Below are positions 25,979-34,529 of a stretch of 39,485 nt of DNA, in pieces. This DNA is from JBNKFV01 sp050289485 (GTDB lineage Bacteria > Pseudomonadota > Gammaproteobacteria > Pseudomonadales > Cellvibrionaceae): the NCBI GenBank assembly GCA_050289485.1, contig JBNKFV010000033.1:1-39485 (forward strand), read 5' to 3'. The notes below the pieces were generated by a model, which worked only from the letters and a program-made list of their open reading frames with translations, was not told where the DNA came from and did no database searches. A program made the position numbers and the translations under genes. Position 1 is the first letter of the stretch. Every line of letters begins with the position of its first letter.

Positions 25979-26303
25979 ATCTGTTTTCACTCCGATATAA
26001 AAAGTGCTAATCCAGTAATGCCATTAGCCCTTCAACCCACATTGCAAGGCATTAAAAACAGCAGAGCCTCGCCTACTCTACGTAGCATCACAAAGACTAG
26101 CCGCCGGCATTATCTGGAATCTCAATCGAGATACTGTGAGCTACGACTGTTGAGCGGGCGAAAACCCCTAAACAGGATGCAGAAATAGCACTGCAATGGC
26201 ATCAAAGACCTAAGAGAGTGGTAGGTCTTGAATATATGAGGTTATGGTTACGAACCAACCTGAAGATGTGCGGCCTCACACGAGGCCACACAAACAAGCA
26301 ACA
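25979..26303. other. Intergenic region upstream of the cyclase-iorAB operon, with hairpin at 26269-26290
   Basis: About 325 bp between two leftward genes. It holds a hairpin 14 bases after the 26304 gene, with GGCCTC/GAGGCC as its core and nine pairs counting one wobble (26269-26277 with 26282-26290, loop ACAC), a likely terminator. The rest should contain the operon promoter; a short repeat GACCTA/TAGGTC occurs at about 26207-26228. No gene was recognised. Confidence 0.45.
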
Positions 26304-27146
26304 TTATCGCGGCGAAACATCCAATACTGACCCGCCATCCTCGTCTAATTCATAGCGATTGTTGTCGCAGATATATTCCATAATGCGGTAGTCGTTATTG
26401 CGTCGATAACCGAACGTAAACTGGTAGGGCTCAGCCATTACCTCAGGGTCATGAATAGTAATTTTATTTTCGAGCAAATCAGGCCCAGTCAGCCGTATTC
26501 TCTCAGTGATCTCCATACTTTCTGTACGTGGAATACCATGGAACTTAACATCTTCACGAACCCCAATGGTTTTTACCACCAGCGTGTCACCCTCCCAATG
26601 CCCCACAGAATAGCCAATGTAGCTAGGCGAAATATCATCAAACTCTGGCATTTCTTCATTCAAATAGATACGACGCGTTTGAGTAAGAAATTCAGCCAGC
26701 ACAACAATTTGATGAGGCTGCTGAAGTATTTCAATTGGGTTAACTGCCGCCATAATGGTGGGCATGCCTTCTGGCAAACACTGCGTACTGGGTGTTGCCA
26801 AGGGCTTACCCGCTTTGAAGGCTTCATCTTTACGCTTCAAAAACGCTTGGTATTTTTCGGCATATTGCTTCTTAAGTGTAGGGCCACCATCCGGTGCAGG
26901 TGGATCCTCTGGAAAGCGTGAATTAGGATCATATGGATCCGGGTACCGCTCCCAAGTACCTGAAAAATCAGGCAGCACCTCTGCTGTCCCAGCCATCGCC
27001 ACATGGGCGGTTAACAATAGCGCTACTGCAAATATGCAACGCAAGGATTGTCGACCCATAAACCGTACAGCCGAATACATTTTCTCGGCGCTACCACGTA
27101 CAGTGCTACGGCTTTTTCGCAATTCCGTCACCCTATCAACCATCAT
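26304..27146 (-). CDS. Exported protein, paralogue of the DUF6152-associated lipoprotein at 6409-7302
   Basis: A 280-residue protein of unknown function. A hydrophobic export segment, IFAVALLLTAHVAMAG, lies at about residues 38-53 behind an unusually long basic N-terminus if the ATG at 27146 is used; an internal ATG (MGRQSLRC) would give a normal signal peptide but has no clear ribosome binding site, while 27146 has AGAGGG. The mature part starts with LPDFSGTWERYPDPYDP and includes GYSVGHWEGDTLVVKTIGVRED and QFTFGYRRNNDYRIMEYICDNNRYELDE, closely parallel to the 6409 protein. Unlike that copy it lacks a lipobox Cys and a DUF6152 neighbour. A periplasmic accessory role is inferred. Confidence 0.75.
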   Translation of the reverse strand: MMVDRVTELRKSRSTVRGSAEKMYSAVRFMGRQSLRCIFAVALLLTAHVAMAGTAEVLPDFSGTWERYPDPYDPNSRFPEDPPAPDGGPTLKKQYAEKYQAFLKRKDEAFKAGKPLATPSTQCLPEGMPTIMAAVNPIEILQQPHQIVVLAEFLTQTRRIYLNEEMPEFDDISPSYIGYSVGHWEGDTLVVKTIGVREDVKFHGIPRTESMEITERIRLTGPDLLENKITIHDPEVMAEPYQFTFGYRRNNDYRIMEYICDNNRYELDEDGGSVLDVSPR

Positions 27147-27435
27147 TCAGACTACCCTCTATACCATCTATCAATCGTTTTTTGCTTATTTGCCTTGCAT
27201 GGAAAATGAGCATCTACAAAAACGACGACGCAGAAAAAGGAAAACCCCCCTAACGCAATTGTATAAATGATCGCCTCGAGCTATACCCCTAGCCACGACA
27301 TTGATAACGATAAGCGATATAGAAGGGTAGAAGAGAGACAGAGAGAGGGGAAAAAGCGACTATTGGATATTCCTGAACATAGCATGCCATGCAATGTAAT
27401 CAATCACACCCAAGTATTCGCCGTCCCTGATAATA
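27147..27435. other. Intergenic region
   Basis: About 290 bp with no supported gene; it contains a purine-rich tract (GAGAGACAGAGAGAGGGGAAAAAGC, about 27333-27357) and presumably the promoter of the leftward exported-protein gene. Confidence 0.35.
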
Positions 27436-27463
27436 CAACAGGCCTGCATTGGCAGGCCTGTTG
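27436..27463 (-). terminator. Perfect 12-bp hairpin downstream of cytochrome b561 gene
   Basis: CAACAGGCCTGC (27436-27447), loop ATTG, GCAGGCCTGTTG (27452-27463). It lies 38 bases past the cytochrome b561 stop codon. The stem is perfect and GC-rich; on the minus strand TATTAT follows, so termination is likely though the T-run is imperfect. Confidence 0.7.
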
Positions 27464-27501
27464 AAGAAAAACATTGAGAGTAAATGCAGCTAAAACAACA
27501 C

Positions 27502-28044
27502 TTAAATCATGCGTGACAACACATCATTCTCTTTGTTTTTATCGAGAAAACGATGCTTGAGCGCCCCAAGAATATGCACCACAATCACCGAGAGCAGCGT
27601 ATAGGCAAGCCACTTGTGAAGCCATCCGAACACTGGGAACCAATCGTCGTTTTTGGGCAGTATGTCGGGCATTGGGATACCAAAGAAGGTGACGCCATCA
27701 CTCCCCGTAAAAACGCTGGACATGCAATAACCCATCAACGGCACAACAATCATCAGTATGTATAATGCAGCGTGCCCAGCCTTGGCAGCCTTAACTTCCC
27801 ATGAAGCGAATCCCGAGGGCAATTCAGGCAGCGTGGCGCGCGAACGCATTAAGAGCCTCACGACGAACAGCATTATCACGAGTAAACCAAAGGATTTGTG
27901 CCAGAAATAAAGAAAGTCAAACGGGCCAGGTACATAAGGTTCTTCATAACTTTCTGGCACCATCACCCAGCCAGACCAGATCATACCAAAAATGATCACA
28001 GCCATGAGCCAGTGCATCATTCGTATTGAAATAGGGTATTTCAT
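27502..28044 (-). CDS. Cytochrome b561-family membrane di-heme protein
   Basis: A 180-residue four-helix membrane cytochrome of the prokaryotic b561 (CybB) type. Helices are at about 10-30, 45-66, 92-112 and 143-163. Candidate haem ligands are H11 in MMHWLMA, H49 in YFWHKSFG, H91 in KAGHAALY, H143 in WLHKWLAY and H157. The family oxidises quinol or passes electrons across the inner membrane, in some cases scavenging superoxide. It has a strong ribosome binding site (GAGGTGA) five bases before the ATG. It is monocistronic between long spacers. It could take electrons from a periplasmic dehydrogenase, but no evidence ties it to the PQQ enzymes. Confidence 0.88.
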   Translation of the reverse strand: MKYPISIRMMHWLMAVIIFGMIWSGWVMVPESYEEPYVPGPFDFLYFWHKSFGLLVIMLFVVRLLMRSRATLPELPSGFASWEVKAAKAGHAALYILMIVVPLMGYCMSSVFTGSDGVTFFGIPMPDILPKNDDWFPVFGWLHKWLAYTLLSVIVVHILGALKHRFLDKNKENDVLSRMI

Positions 28045-28673
28045 AAAATCACCTCGAGTCAGAGCGGTGATACTTCGACGGCTAGGCCGAAATATTCAGT
28101 TATCGTTATTGCGTGAGCTACCACAGCCATTGAAAGAATTCGACACCACACCCCCTCGCCCCCTTCATGGCGAATGGCAGCAAACGCTTCGCAAGATAAA
28201 ACAGCTAACTCAAGAGATCCAGTAAATAACACATTTGAATCACTAAATATTTTATAAATATAAAATAGCGTTTCGAAAACAAAACCAGTGTTTTCAGTAT
28301 TTGCAACAAACGCATTTGTAGTGTGTTTATTGCCACGTTAATAGTGAAATAAAGCAACATAATGATAAAGGCCGTTCGCTATTGTTGAGAAGGGCTTTTT
28401 ACTCTGACAAATACTGCAACACAAATTCAATACCATGCCTCGCTTTTACGCCATTCAAATTCTTTAGGTGATTAATAAGGCGTAGAAAAATCCGCTGCCT
28501 CCATATGGCCCATCCAGCACGTTGGTCTCTTGTATATATCCAATACAGTCAATGTGCTTACTTCGCTTAGTGGCAAATCTGCATCTTGTGACGAGTAGGC
28601 AACAACTAAAAACAACCGTGTTGTAACGCGCGGAACCTCCAGTACTAAAGGCATGGTAAACAAGGGCTACACG
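28045..28673. other. Long AT-rich non-coding region
   Basis: About 630 bp separating the leftward cytochrome gene from the rightward TonB receptor. It includes a very AT-rich stretch (about 28240-28270). A minus-strand frame at 28472-28663 (63 residues) has no recognisable family and no good ribosome binding site. No Fur-box with the full consensus was seen. Confidence 0.4.
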
Positions 28674-28718
28674 CGTTAATTAACGTTTATCAACGGTTTT
28701 GTAACCGTTTTTAACGTT
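28674..28718. promoter_or_regulatory. Overlapping palindromes upstream of the TonB receptor (candidate operator)
   Basis: CGTTAATTAACG (28674-28685) is a perfect 12-bp palindrome. It overlaps a second nested symmetric element: AACGTT (28682-28687), AACGGTT (28692-28698), TTGT, AACCGTT (28703-28709), AACGTT (28713-28718), centred near 28700. It lies 65-109 bases before the receptor start, where a repressor site would be expected. It does not match a Fur box. Confidence 0.5.
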
Positions 28719-28782
28719 GTTCTTCATGGGTGAAATACTAGGATCCAACCACTTTGGAACTTACAGATCACCGGGAACACCT

Positions 28783-30798
28783 ATGCACACAATCAATAAC
28801 ATACCCTTCAATCGTCAAAAACTTCATATCAGTTTGAGCCTCTCTCTGCTGACCGTACCAGTACTAAGCAACGCGCAAACCCTTGAGGAAGTGTTTGTCA
28901 CCGGGCAATACATCGAAGAGACCCTGCCACAGCAATTGGCTGATAGTGGGCACCACCTTGAGATGATTACAGCCGATACCCTAGAGCTCGGTGCCTATCT
29001 CGATATGAGCCAGACACTGCAAATGGAGGTGCCGGGGCTGTACATAGCCCCTAAAAGCGGTGCCTTCGATTACATGAACTGCTCTCTACAGGGTTCGCGC
29101 TGTGCTGATATTCTCTGGTTGGTAGACGGCGTACGCATCAATAACCGGCTCTATGCCAATACGTCACCGCTGGATACCATTCCCGCACATATGGTTGAGC
29201 GTGTGGAAGTACTCTACGGCGGCCAAGGTATTTTTTATGGTACACAGGCGGTAGCCGGGGTGGTCAATATTGTCACCAAGCCATACAGTCAAAGCACCCG
29301 CGGCTCTGTGAGTGTAGGTGGGCACAGTAATGATGGCACCTCGATGAATGGTGATATTGGCTTTGCCTTTGGTCGAAATCAGGTTGTGCTCTATGGCTCC
29401 AAGGATAAAGCCGACGGGTTTAAAGCTATTAGAGATGAAGAACGCCAACCCAGCCAGACACATGTCGACCGTGGCTACGATGTTGAAACCCTCGGCATCA
29501 AATACGCAGTAGACATCAGCGATCGCAACAGGCTCTCCCTACACTACCACCACACCGATGCTTACCTTGAAAACATGCGAGCCTATCGCAATGCTATCGC
29601 CTTCAACGAGCGCGACGAAGACCTCATCACCCTGAAATGGGATTATGCCGTCAATGATTCTGCCGCGTTTTTTCTTAAAGGCTATTACCATACTTGGGAT
29701 ACCGTATGGAGCCGTATCGAAAACGTGCTCGATAGCAACGGTAATGTAACCGGCGCACTAAACCCCGTTTTTGTGGATACCTATTGGGGCTACGAAGATA
29801 AAGGCATCAATCTGGGCGCGCGTATTGAAACGGATCTGGGTCTGACTTATACGGTAGGCTACGATCATCAACGATACTCCGCGTCTGATGAAGTCTGGTT
29901 GATCGAAAATAAAACCGAGGCTGTCAACGCCATCTTCGCACAGGTCAGTACTTCCGATCGATTGTTTGAAGATACCACACTTGCGCTGGGGCTTCGCTAC
30001 AACCGCCTGGGCGGCACCAACGACACCATCTGGAATTTCAGTGGACAACACCAAGTAACCGACACCGTGTTTCTGCGCGGCTCAGTCGGCACCACCTTTC
30101 GCCTACCCGATGCCGAAGAGCTGTATCTGAAAGACTGTTGTGAAGTGGGTAACCCCGATCTGGAACCGGAAGAAAGCCTAAATGTTAACCTGGGTATTGG
30201 CGGCCATCAGGCATTGACCAGCAACAGCGTTTGGAACTGGCAGGTGGATGCATTCCATCGAACCATCGACAACCTGATCGAGGTGGACAGTAATCAGCCC
30301 GGCTACCCCGATGGCATTTTTATGAACATGGACGATCAAGTCACAGCCAAAGGATTCCAGATCACTACATCGCTGAACTTCAACAGCGGCGTTAACCTGA
30401 ACCTCGATTACACCCACACCGATGCCCAAGCCGACAGCAGCTCGGAACAACTGCAAGACATTCCTGAAGACACACTAAAAGCAGCGGTTACCTATCAGCC
30501 CGACATCCTGCCAATGGAGCTGCGGCTCAGCCTGCTGCAAGTAGGCAAGGTTTACGACGACGTTAGCCGTGTTGGCCGCCGTAAACATGGCAACTATACC
30601 GTGGCCGATATCAGTGGTGCCTGGTACCTGGGAATCGAACGCCAGCATCGAATTGGCTTTAGGCTGGAGAATGCTTTTGACAAAGCCTATTCCACACAAC
30701 TGAATCGTGGGCTACGGGATGTCGATGACTCACCCTATGCCTATGGGTTTGCCGGTACGCCGCGCACGCTCCATGTCACCTATACCTACAACTTTTAA
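28783..30798 (+). CDS. TonB-dependent outer-membrane receptor (671 aa)
   Basis: An outer-membrane receptor with signal peptide (about 1-31, ending VLSNAQ), TonB box LEEVFVTG (34-41), plug domain (about 50-160; ILWLVDGVRINNRLY, RVEVLYGGQGIFYGTQAVAGVVNIVTK) and barrel ending in a C-terminal Phe (HVTYTYNF). A Cys pair (NCSLQGSRCAD) lies in the plug and another (KDCCEVGNPDLEPEES) in a barrel loop. The ATG at 28783 is preferred: GGGA lies seven bases upstream and it gives a normal signal peptide; upstream in-frame ATG 28726 and TTG 28717 overlap or abut the operator-like palindromes. A PepSY membrane protein is encoded 22 bp downstream, a pairing typical of metal-chelate uptake. Ligand is unknown. 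Confidence 0.92.
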   Translation: MHTINNIPFNRQKLHISLSLSLLTVPVLSNAQTLEEVFVTGQYIEETLPQQLADSGHHLEMITADTLELGAYLDMSQTLQMEVPGLYIAPKSGAFDYMNCSLQGSRCADILWLVDGVRINNRLYANTSPLDTIPAHMVERVEVLYGGQGIFYGTQAVAGVVNIVTKPYSQSTRGSVSVGGHSNDGTSMNGDIGFAFGRNQVVLYGSKDKADGFKAIRDEERQPSQTHVDRGYDVETLGIKYAVDISDRNRLSLHYHHTDAYLENMRAYRNAIAFNERDEDLITLKWDYAVNDSAAFFLKGYYHTWDTVWSRIENVLDSNGNVTGALNPVFVDTYWGYEDKGINLGARIETDLGLTYTVGYDHQRYSASDEVWLIENKTEAVNAIFAQVSTSDRLFEDTTLALGLRYNRLGGTNDTIWNFSGQHQVTDTVFLRGSVGTTFRLPDAEELYLKDCCEVGNPDLEPEESLNVNLGIGGHQALTSNSVWNWQVDAFHRTIDNLIEVDSNQPGYPDGIFMNMDDQVTAKGFQITTSLNFNSGVNLNLDYTHTDAQADSSSEQLQDIPEDTLKAAVTYQPDILPMELRLSLLQVGKVYDDVSRVGRRKHGNYTVADISGAWYLGIERQHRIGFRLENAFDKAYSTQLNRGLRDVDDSPYAYGFAGTPRTLHVTYTYNF

Positions 30799-30820
30799 TC
30801 GACAAACGGTGTGAGTCATT

Positions 30821-32341
30821 GTGTTTAAAACCGCTAAACGCTATCTGTTCCTGTTCCATCGCTGGCTGGGGGTAGGGCTCTGCGCCCTCTTCGGGCTCTG
30901 GTTCGCCTCTGGCTTCGTGATGATGTATATAGGCTACCCCACGCTAACGGAGGAAGAACATTTTTCCGGTCTGCCACCGTTAGCCTTGGCCGATATTCGT
31001 GTCACTCCGGCGCAGGCCCTTGCCTCTGTCGATGTGACGACATCTATCGAACGGTTGCTGCTAACCACGGTGCTGAGTCGTCCGGCTTACCGTATTCTCG
31101 ACAACAACAACCAATGGTCCACCGTTTTTGCTGATAACGGCGAGCACTTCCAAGGCTTAAGTAAAATCACGGCCATACAGATCGCCGAAAATTATACGCG
31201 CGGGGAACCGATTGAGTATGTCTCGCCCATCGATGTTGACCAATGGACGCTGTCTTCGTCGCTCAATCCTCTGCGCCCCTTCCACAAAGTACGCGTCAAC
31301 AATGCGAGCCGTACCGAACTGTATATTTCAGATGTCACCGGTCTGGTGGCGAGAGACACCAACGCCTGCGAACGCGGCTGGAATTGGCTGGGCAGTACCA
31401 TCCATTGGATTTATCCCCTGCCTTTACGAAAGCATGGCAAACTCTGGCAAAACCTCGTCATTTATCTATCACTGGCCGGCACTTTGGTAACGATCACCGG
31501 TATCGTCATTGGTATCATGCGCTTGCGCCTGCGCAAACGTTACTCTCGCAACCGCATTACGCCGTATTCCAACGTACAAAGATTACATCACCTGTTAGGC
31601 ATGATTATTGGTGGCTTTGTACTCATGTTTATCTTCAGCGGCATGATGTCGATGAATCCCTGGGGTATCTTTGATGCCTCGACCTCACTGCAAATACAGG
31701 TACGCAATTACCGGGCAGCCGCTTTATCCGCAGATAATGCCCATTCAATAACAACGCAAGTGCAGCAGAGCATCCCCCCTTCGTTTAAAGCCAAACAGGT
31801 TGAATGGCGTATGATTGGCGGTGAACAATTTCTCGTATTCACACAGTCAGCCCACCAACGTCTTGCCATAGCCACAAATCATTTAGGGGGTAACACTATT
31901 GAAAGAGCCGCACGCAACGCCGCTCCACTGCTAGTAGACAATGCGAGCACAATGACAACAAAAATCTTAAACACTCATGATATGTGGTATTACTCACACC
32001 ACGATTCTTATCGCCCATTGCCTGTGTTACGCGTGAAATTTAATGACCCTGAACAAACCTGGTTTCATATCGATTTAACCAGCGGCAATGTAATCAATCG
32101 CATGACGACAGCCGGTCGTGTTGAGCGCTGGCTCTACAATGGCATGCACAGCCTGGATTTTCCCTTTCTTATCAACCACCGCCCTTTATGGGATATTGTG
32201 CTACTACTGCTTTGTTTGGTCGGCATGGTGCTTTGCATCACCTCGGTGGTCATTGGCTGGCACAGATTGGTAGGAGCAAACCGAACAAAAAGAATTAAAG
32301 GCACGAATCAGACTAGCCGACAATACACCCTCTCCATTTGA
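30821..32341 (+). CDS. PepSY-domain inner-membrane protein (PepSY_TM family)
   Basis: A 506-residue inner-membrane protein with about four helices: residues 10-35 (FHRWLGVGLCALFGLWFASGF), about 205-230, about 255-280, and about 455-480. Two large periplasmic segments lie between them. The HRWLG opening and HHLLGMIIGGFVLMFIFSGMMSMNPWG are hallmarks of PepSY-associated membrane proteins, some of which act as siderophore-iron or other metal-chelate reductases. Its start is a GTG at 30821, just 22 bp after the TonB receptor stop codon, so the two are an operon. A role in releasing the imported metal or processing the ligand is inferred from family and context. Confidence 0.87.
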   Translation: MFKTAKRYLFLFHRWLGVGLCALFGLWFASGFVMMYIGYPTLTEEEHFSGLPPLALADIRVTPAQALASVDVTTSIERLLLTTVLSRPAYRILDNNNQWSTVFADNGEHFQGLSKITAIQIAENYTRGEPIEYVSPIDVDQWTLSSSLNPLRPFHKVRVNNASRTELYISDVTGLVARDTNACERGWNWLGSTIHWIYPLPLRKHGKLWQNLVIYLSLAGTLVTITGIVIGIMRLRLRKRYSRNRITPYSNVQRLHHLLGMIIGGFVLMFIFSGMMSMNPWGIFDASTSLQIQVRNYRAAALSADNAHSITTQVQQSIPPSFKAKQVEWRMIGGEQFLVFTQSAHQRLAIATNHLGGNTIERAARNAAPLLVDNASTMTTKILNTHDMWYYSHHDSYRPLPVLRVKFNDPEQTWFHIDLTSGNVINRMTTAGRVERWLYNGMHSLDFPFLINHRPLWDIVLLLLCLVGMVLCITSVVIGWHRLVGANRTKRIKGTNQTSRQYTLSI

Positions 32342-32355
32342 GAACAACCCTATAA

Positions 32356-32661
32356 TTAATGGAGAACCAAAACCAACAATGATTCAGCAATATTTTCGGC
32401 AATCTCTCGCCAATGGTAGGCTAAGCGCAGGTTTACTGTGGTCAGCGATTCTAAACGTTGCGTATTGTCTGCCGTCAACGTGCAGAGCCCGAGATAACGT
32501 GCCCGAGCACTAAACTCCCAGCTGTCGTGTGACGCGGAAATACCAATTTGCGCCGAAACCAGTAAGCAAAATACATCCTGCCTGCGGTTACCGCGCTGGA
32601 TTATGTGATGCGGATATCCCGGTAGCATAACTCTTGTTACACTTGCTATTTGTTTATACAA
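32356..32661 (-). pseudogene. Chimeric gene remnant: REP-transposase N-terminus joined to TonB-receptor C-terminal fragment
   Basis: A 101-codon frame built from unrelated pieces. Residues 11-31 (VMLPGYPHHIIQRGNRRQDVF, ending near base 32569) are the start of a REP-associated tyrosine (Y1/TnpA_REP) transposase, including its HHIIQRGN motif. Residues about 37-80 (SASHDSWEFSARARYLGLC... and LTTVNLRLAYHW) look like a late beta-barrel segment of a TonB-dependent receptor. The last part shares a 20-base exact match with the 5' end of the response-regulator gene at 36433-36452. No intact domain remains, so it is a decayed chimera, not a functional gene. Confidence 0.7.
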
Positions 32662-32746
32662 ACATAATTAAGTATTGTGTCTCCTAGAGCTTCTCCCTGT
32701 ACAGCCAACCGATTTCCAAAATACCAATAATGACGTGGAGAACGCG

Positions 32747-32969
32747 ATGAATAGAGTTATACACCGTCTGGTTATTCTGCTCGGTCTTTGTTCACTGGCC
32801 GCCCAGGCTGATATCACCCTGACCGCGCCTGCCGAGATGCCTGTCGGTGCAAAGGCCAAGCGGCAACGTCGGTGATCGGGACTTTGTGACCATCGTCGGG
32901 ATGGGCGCGCCGGAAGATACGGGCCAATATGAGGTCCGCTATCTGGATGCCAACGTCTATCACATTTAA
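32747..32969 (+). pseudogene. Frameshifted remnant of a small secreted protein
   Basis: The ATG at 32747 follows GGAG and opens a signal peptide (MNRVIHRLVILLGLCSLAAQA) leading into DITLTAPAEMPVGAKA. That frame stops at 32875. A second frame offset by one base continues SGNVGDRDFVTIVGMGAPEDTG and QYEVRYLDANVYHI to a stop at 32967-32969. The joined sequence matches the repeat style of exported proteins with TLTAPAEVPVG ... GDFVTIV ... YEVRYL modules, often in von Willebrand A-containing proteins. Much of the parent protein is missing. It is probably a deletion- and frameshift-damaged fragment; I cannot exclude a sequencing error at the frameshift, but the short length argues for decay. Confidence 0.6.
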
Positions 32970-33014
32970 ACCTGGGTTGAGTAAGTATTATTAAAATATA
33001 GATGAACTAGAACA

Positions 33015-34334
33015 ATGAAAGTCATTCCACGCTCCCTGCTTAACCTGAGCAATAACCTGGCCGGATTGGTTGAAGGTAAACTCTGGTTACAAGTCTTACT
33101 TGCCATGTTCCTGGGAGTCGGTTTTGGTATTGTTATCGGACCAACCGCAGGCATTGTGCCGCAAAAAACGGCTGAATTAATTGCTGCCTGGGCGGCCCTG
33201 CCAGGGAAACTTTTTTTACTCGGTATCCAGTTCATTATTATTCCACTTATCATCGCGTCAGTCATACGAGGTATCGCCGCGGGAGAGGCCACGGAAAATA
33301 TTGGGAAACTGGGACTGGCAGCGATTATCTTCTTTTTGATATCAACAATTATCGCCGTCAGCGTTGGTATCGGTGCCGCCTTACTCATCAAACCGGGTCT
33401 TTATATCGACAGCAGTATTCTGGAAACCATTGTCACGGGTTCTGCAAGCATTGACAAAATGGCAGGCAGTGAATTACCGACACTGAAAGAATTACCGGAC
33501 GTGTTCATCGGTTTGTTTCCGCGTGATCCACTGGCAACATTTGTCAGTGGTAATATGCTACAAACTGTTATCAGCGCGGCCATAATTGGCATCGCGCTGG
33601 TCGCTATGCCGACAGATCAACGTAAACCATTGCTCGATTTATTGGGCTCCATACAGTCTGTCTGCATGGTGATCGTTGGCTGGGTATTAAAGTTCGTTCC
33701 CATTGCCGTATTTGGACTGCTTGCCAACATCAGTGCCCGAGTCGGTGTGTCAACATTATTGGCCACGGCTGTTTACGTATTAACAGTACTGGCCGGTCTG
33801 GCCATTCTGATGCTGGTATATGTATCGGTTATTGCTATTGTGGGCAAAATCAACCCCTTGAGTTTTTTGAAAAGCGCCCGAGAAGTTTTACTGCTAGCAT
33901 TATCGACCTCAAGTTCCGCCGCAGTCATGCCCTTAACATTAAACACCACTGAAAATGCATTCGGAGTCCGTTCCGGTATTTCCCGATTTGTCATTCCATT
34001 AGGCACTACGATAAACATGGCAGGAACAGCACTTTATCAGGGCGTTGCTACCTTGTTCCTGGCCCAGGTATTTCAGGTTGATATAGGTATATCCGGCATG
34101 ATTCTGGTGGTAGTCATGGCAACAGGAGCTTCCATCGGTTCACCGGGTACTCCCGGCGTCGGCATTGTTATTCTGGCAACTATTCTTGAAAGCGTTGGTA
34201 TCCCGGCATCAGGTATTGCACTGATTATGGGTGTTGACCGAATACTGGACATGTGCCGTACCTCGGTCAATGTTGCCGGAGACATGGCTGCTAGTATCAC
34301 CTTGAATTGCTTATTGCCGGAAGAAAAATCTTGA
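33015..34334 (+). CDS. Dicarboxylate/amino acid:cation symporter (DAACS, GltP/GltT-like)
   Basis: A 439-residue inner-membrane transporter of the glutamate transporter fold. Eight helices and two re-entrant hairpins are expected: HP1 carries the Ser-rich ALSTSSSAAVMP (296-306), TM7 the TTINMAGTALYQG segment (331-343), HP2 GASIGSPGTPGVG (371-383), and TM8 LDMCRTSVNVAGD with D412, R415, N419 and D423, equivalent to residues that bind the acidic substrate and sodium. The TM7 motif is normally NMDGT; here Asp is replaced by Ala336. The Arg in TM8 suggests an acidic amino acid or dicarboxylate substrate. The gene stands alone after a stretch of gene remnants, and its ribosome binding site is weak. 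Confidence 0.9.
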   Translation: MKVIPRSLLNLSNNLAGLVEGKLWLQVLLAMFLGVGFGIVIGPTAGIVPQKTAELIAAWAALPGKLFLLGIQFIIIPLIIASVIRGIAAGEATENIGKLGLAAIIFFLISTIIAVSVGIGAALLIKPGLYIDSSILETIVTGSASIDKMAGSELPTLKELPDVFIGLFPRDPLATFVSGNMLQTVISAAIIGIALVAMPTDQRKPLLDLLGSIQSVCMVIVGWVLKFVPIAVFGLLANISARVGVSTLLATAVYVLTVLAGLAILMLVYVSVIAIVGKINPLSFLKSAREVLLLALSTSSSAAVMPLTLNTTENAFGVRSGISRFVIPLGTTINMAGTALYQGVATLFLAQVFQVDIGISGMILVVVMATGASIGSPGTPGVGIVILATILESVGIPASGIALIMGVDRILDMCRTSVNVAGDMAASITLNCLLPEEKS

Positions 34335-34529
34335 TTTAACCATAACATAGGTTATAAACCATCCTTCCCTCTTATGATTCAATCATGCGAGAATAGAATT
34401 AATTACTGAGCAGCTAATTAATGTTGTATTTCAACAATAACAGTACCAAAGGCCTTTTTGACGAGTTGCTAACTCTGCAGCGAACAGTCACGCGGAAAAG
34501 GGCATTTATTCACCCTATACTCGGTTTAA

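Noticed and set aside
28360..28390. Possible Fur box (ATGATAAAG) upstream of the TonB receptor
   Set aside because: Only one weak half-site resembles the consensus; it is about 400 bp from the start codon.
28472..28663. A 63-codon minus-strand frame in the long spacer
   Set aside because: No recognisable motif, weak initiation signals; kept only as a note under the spacer.
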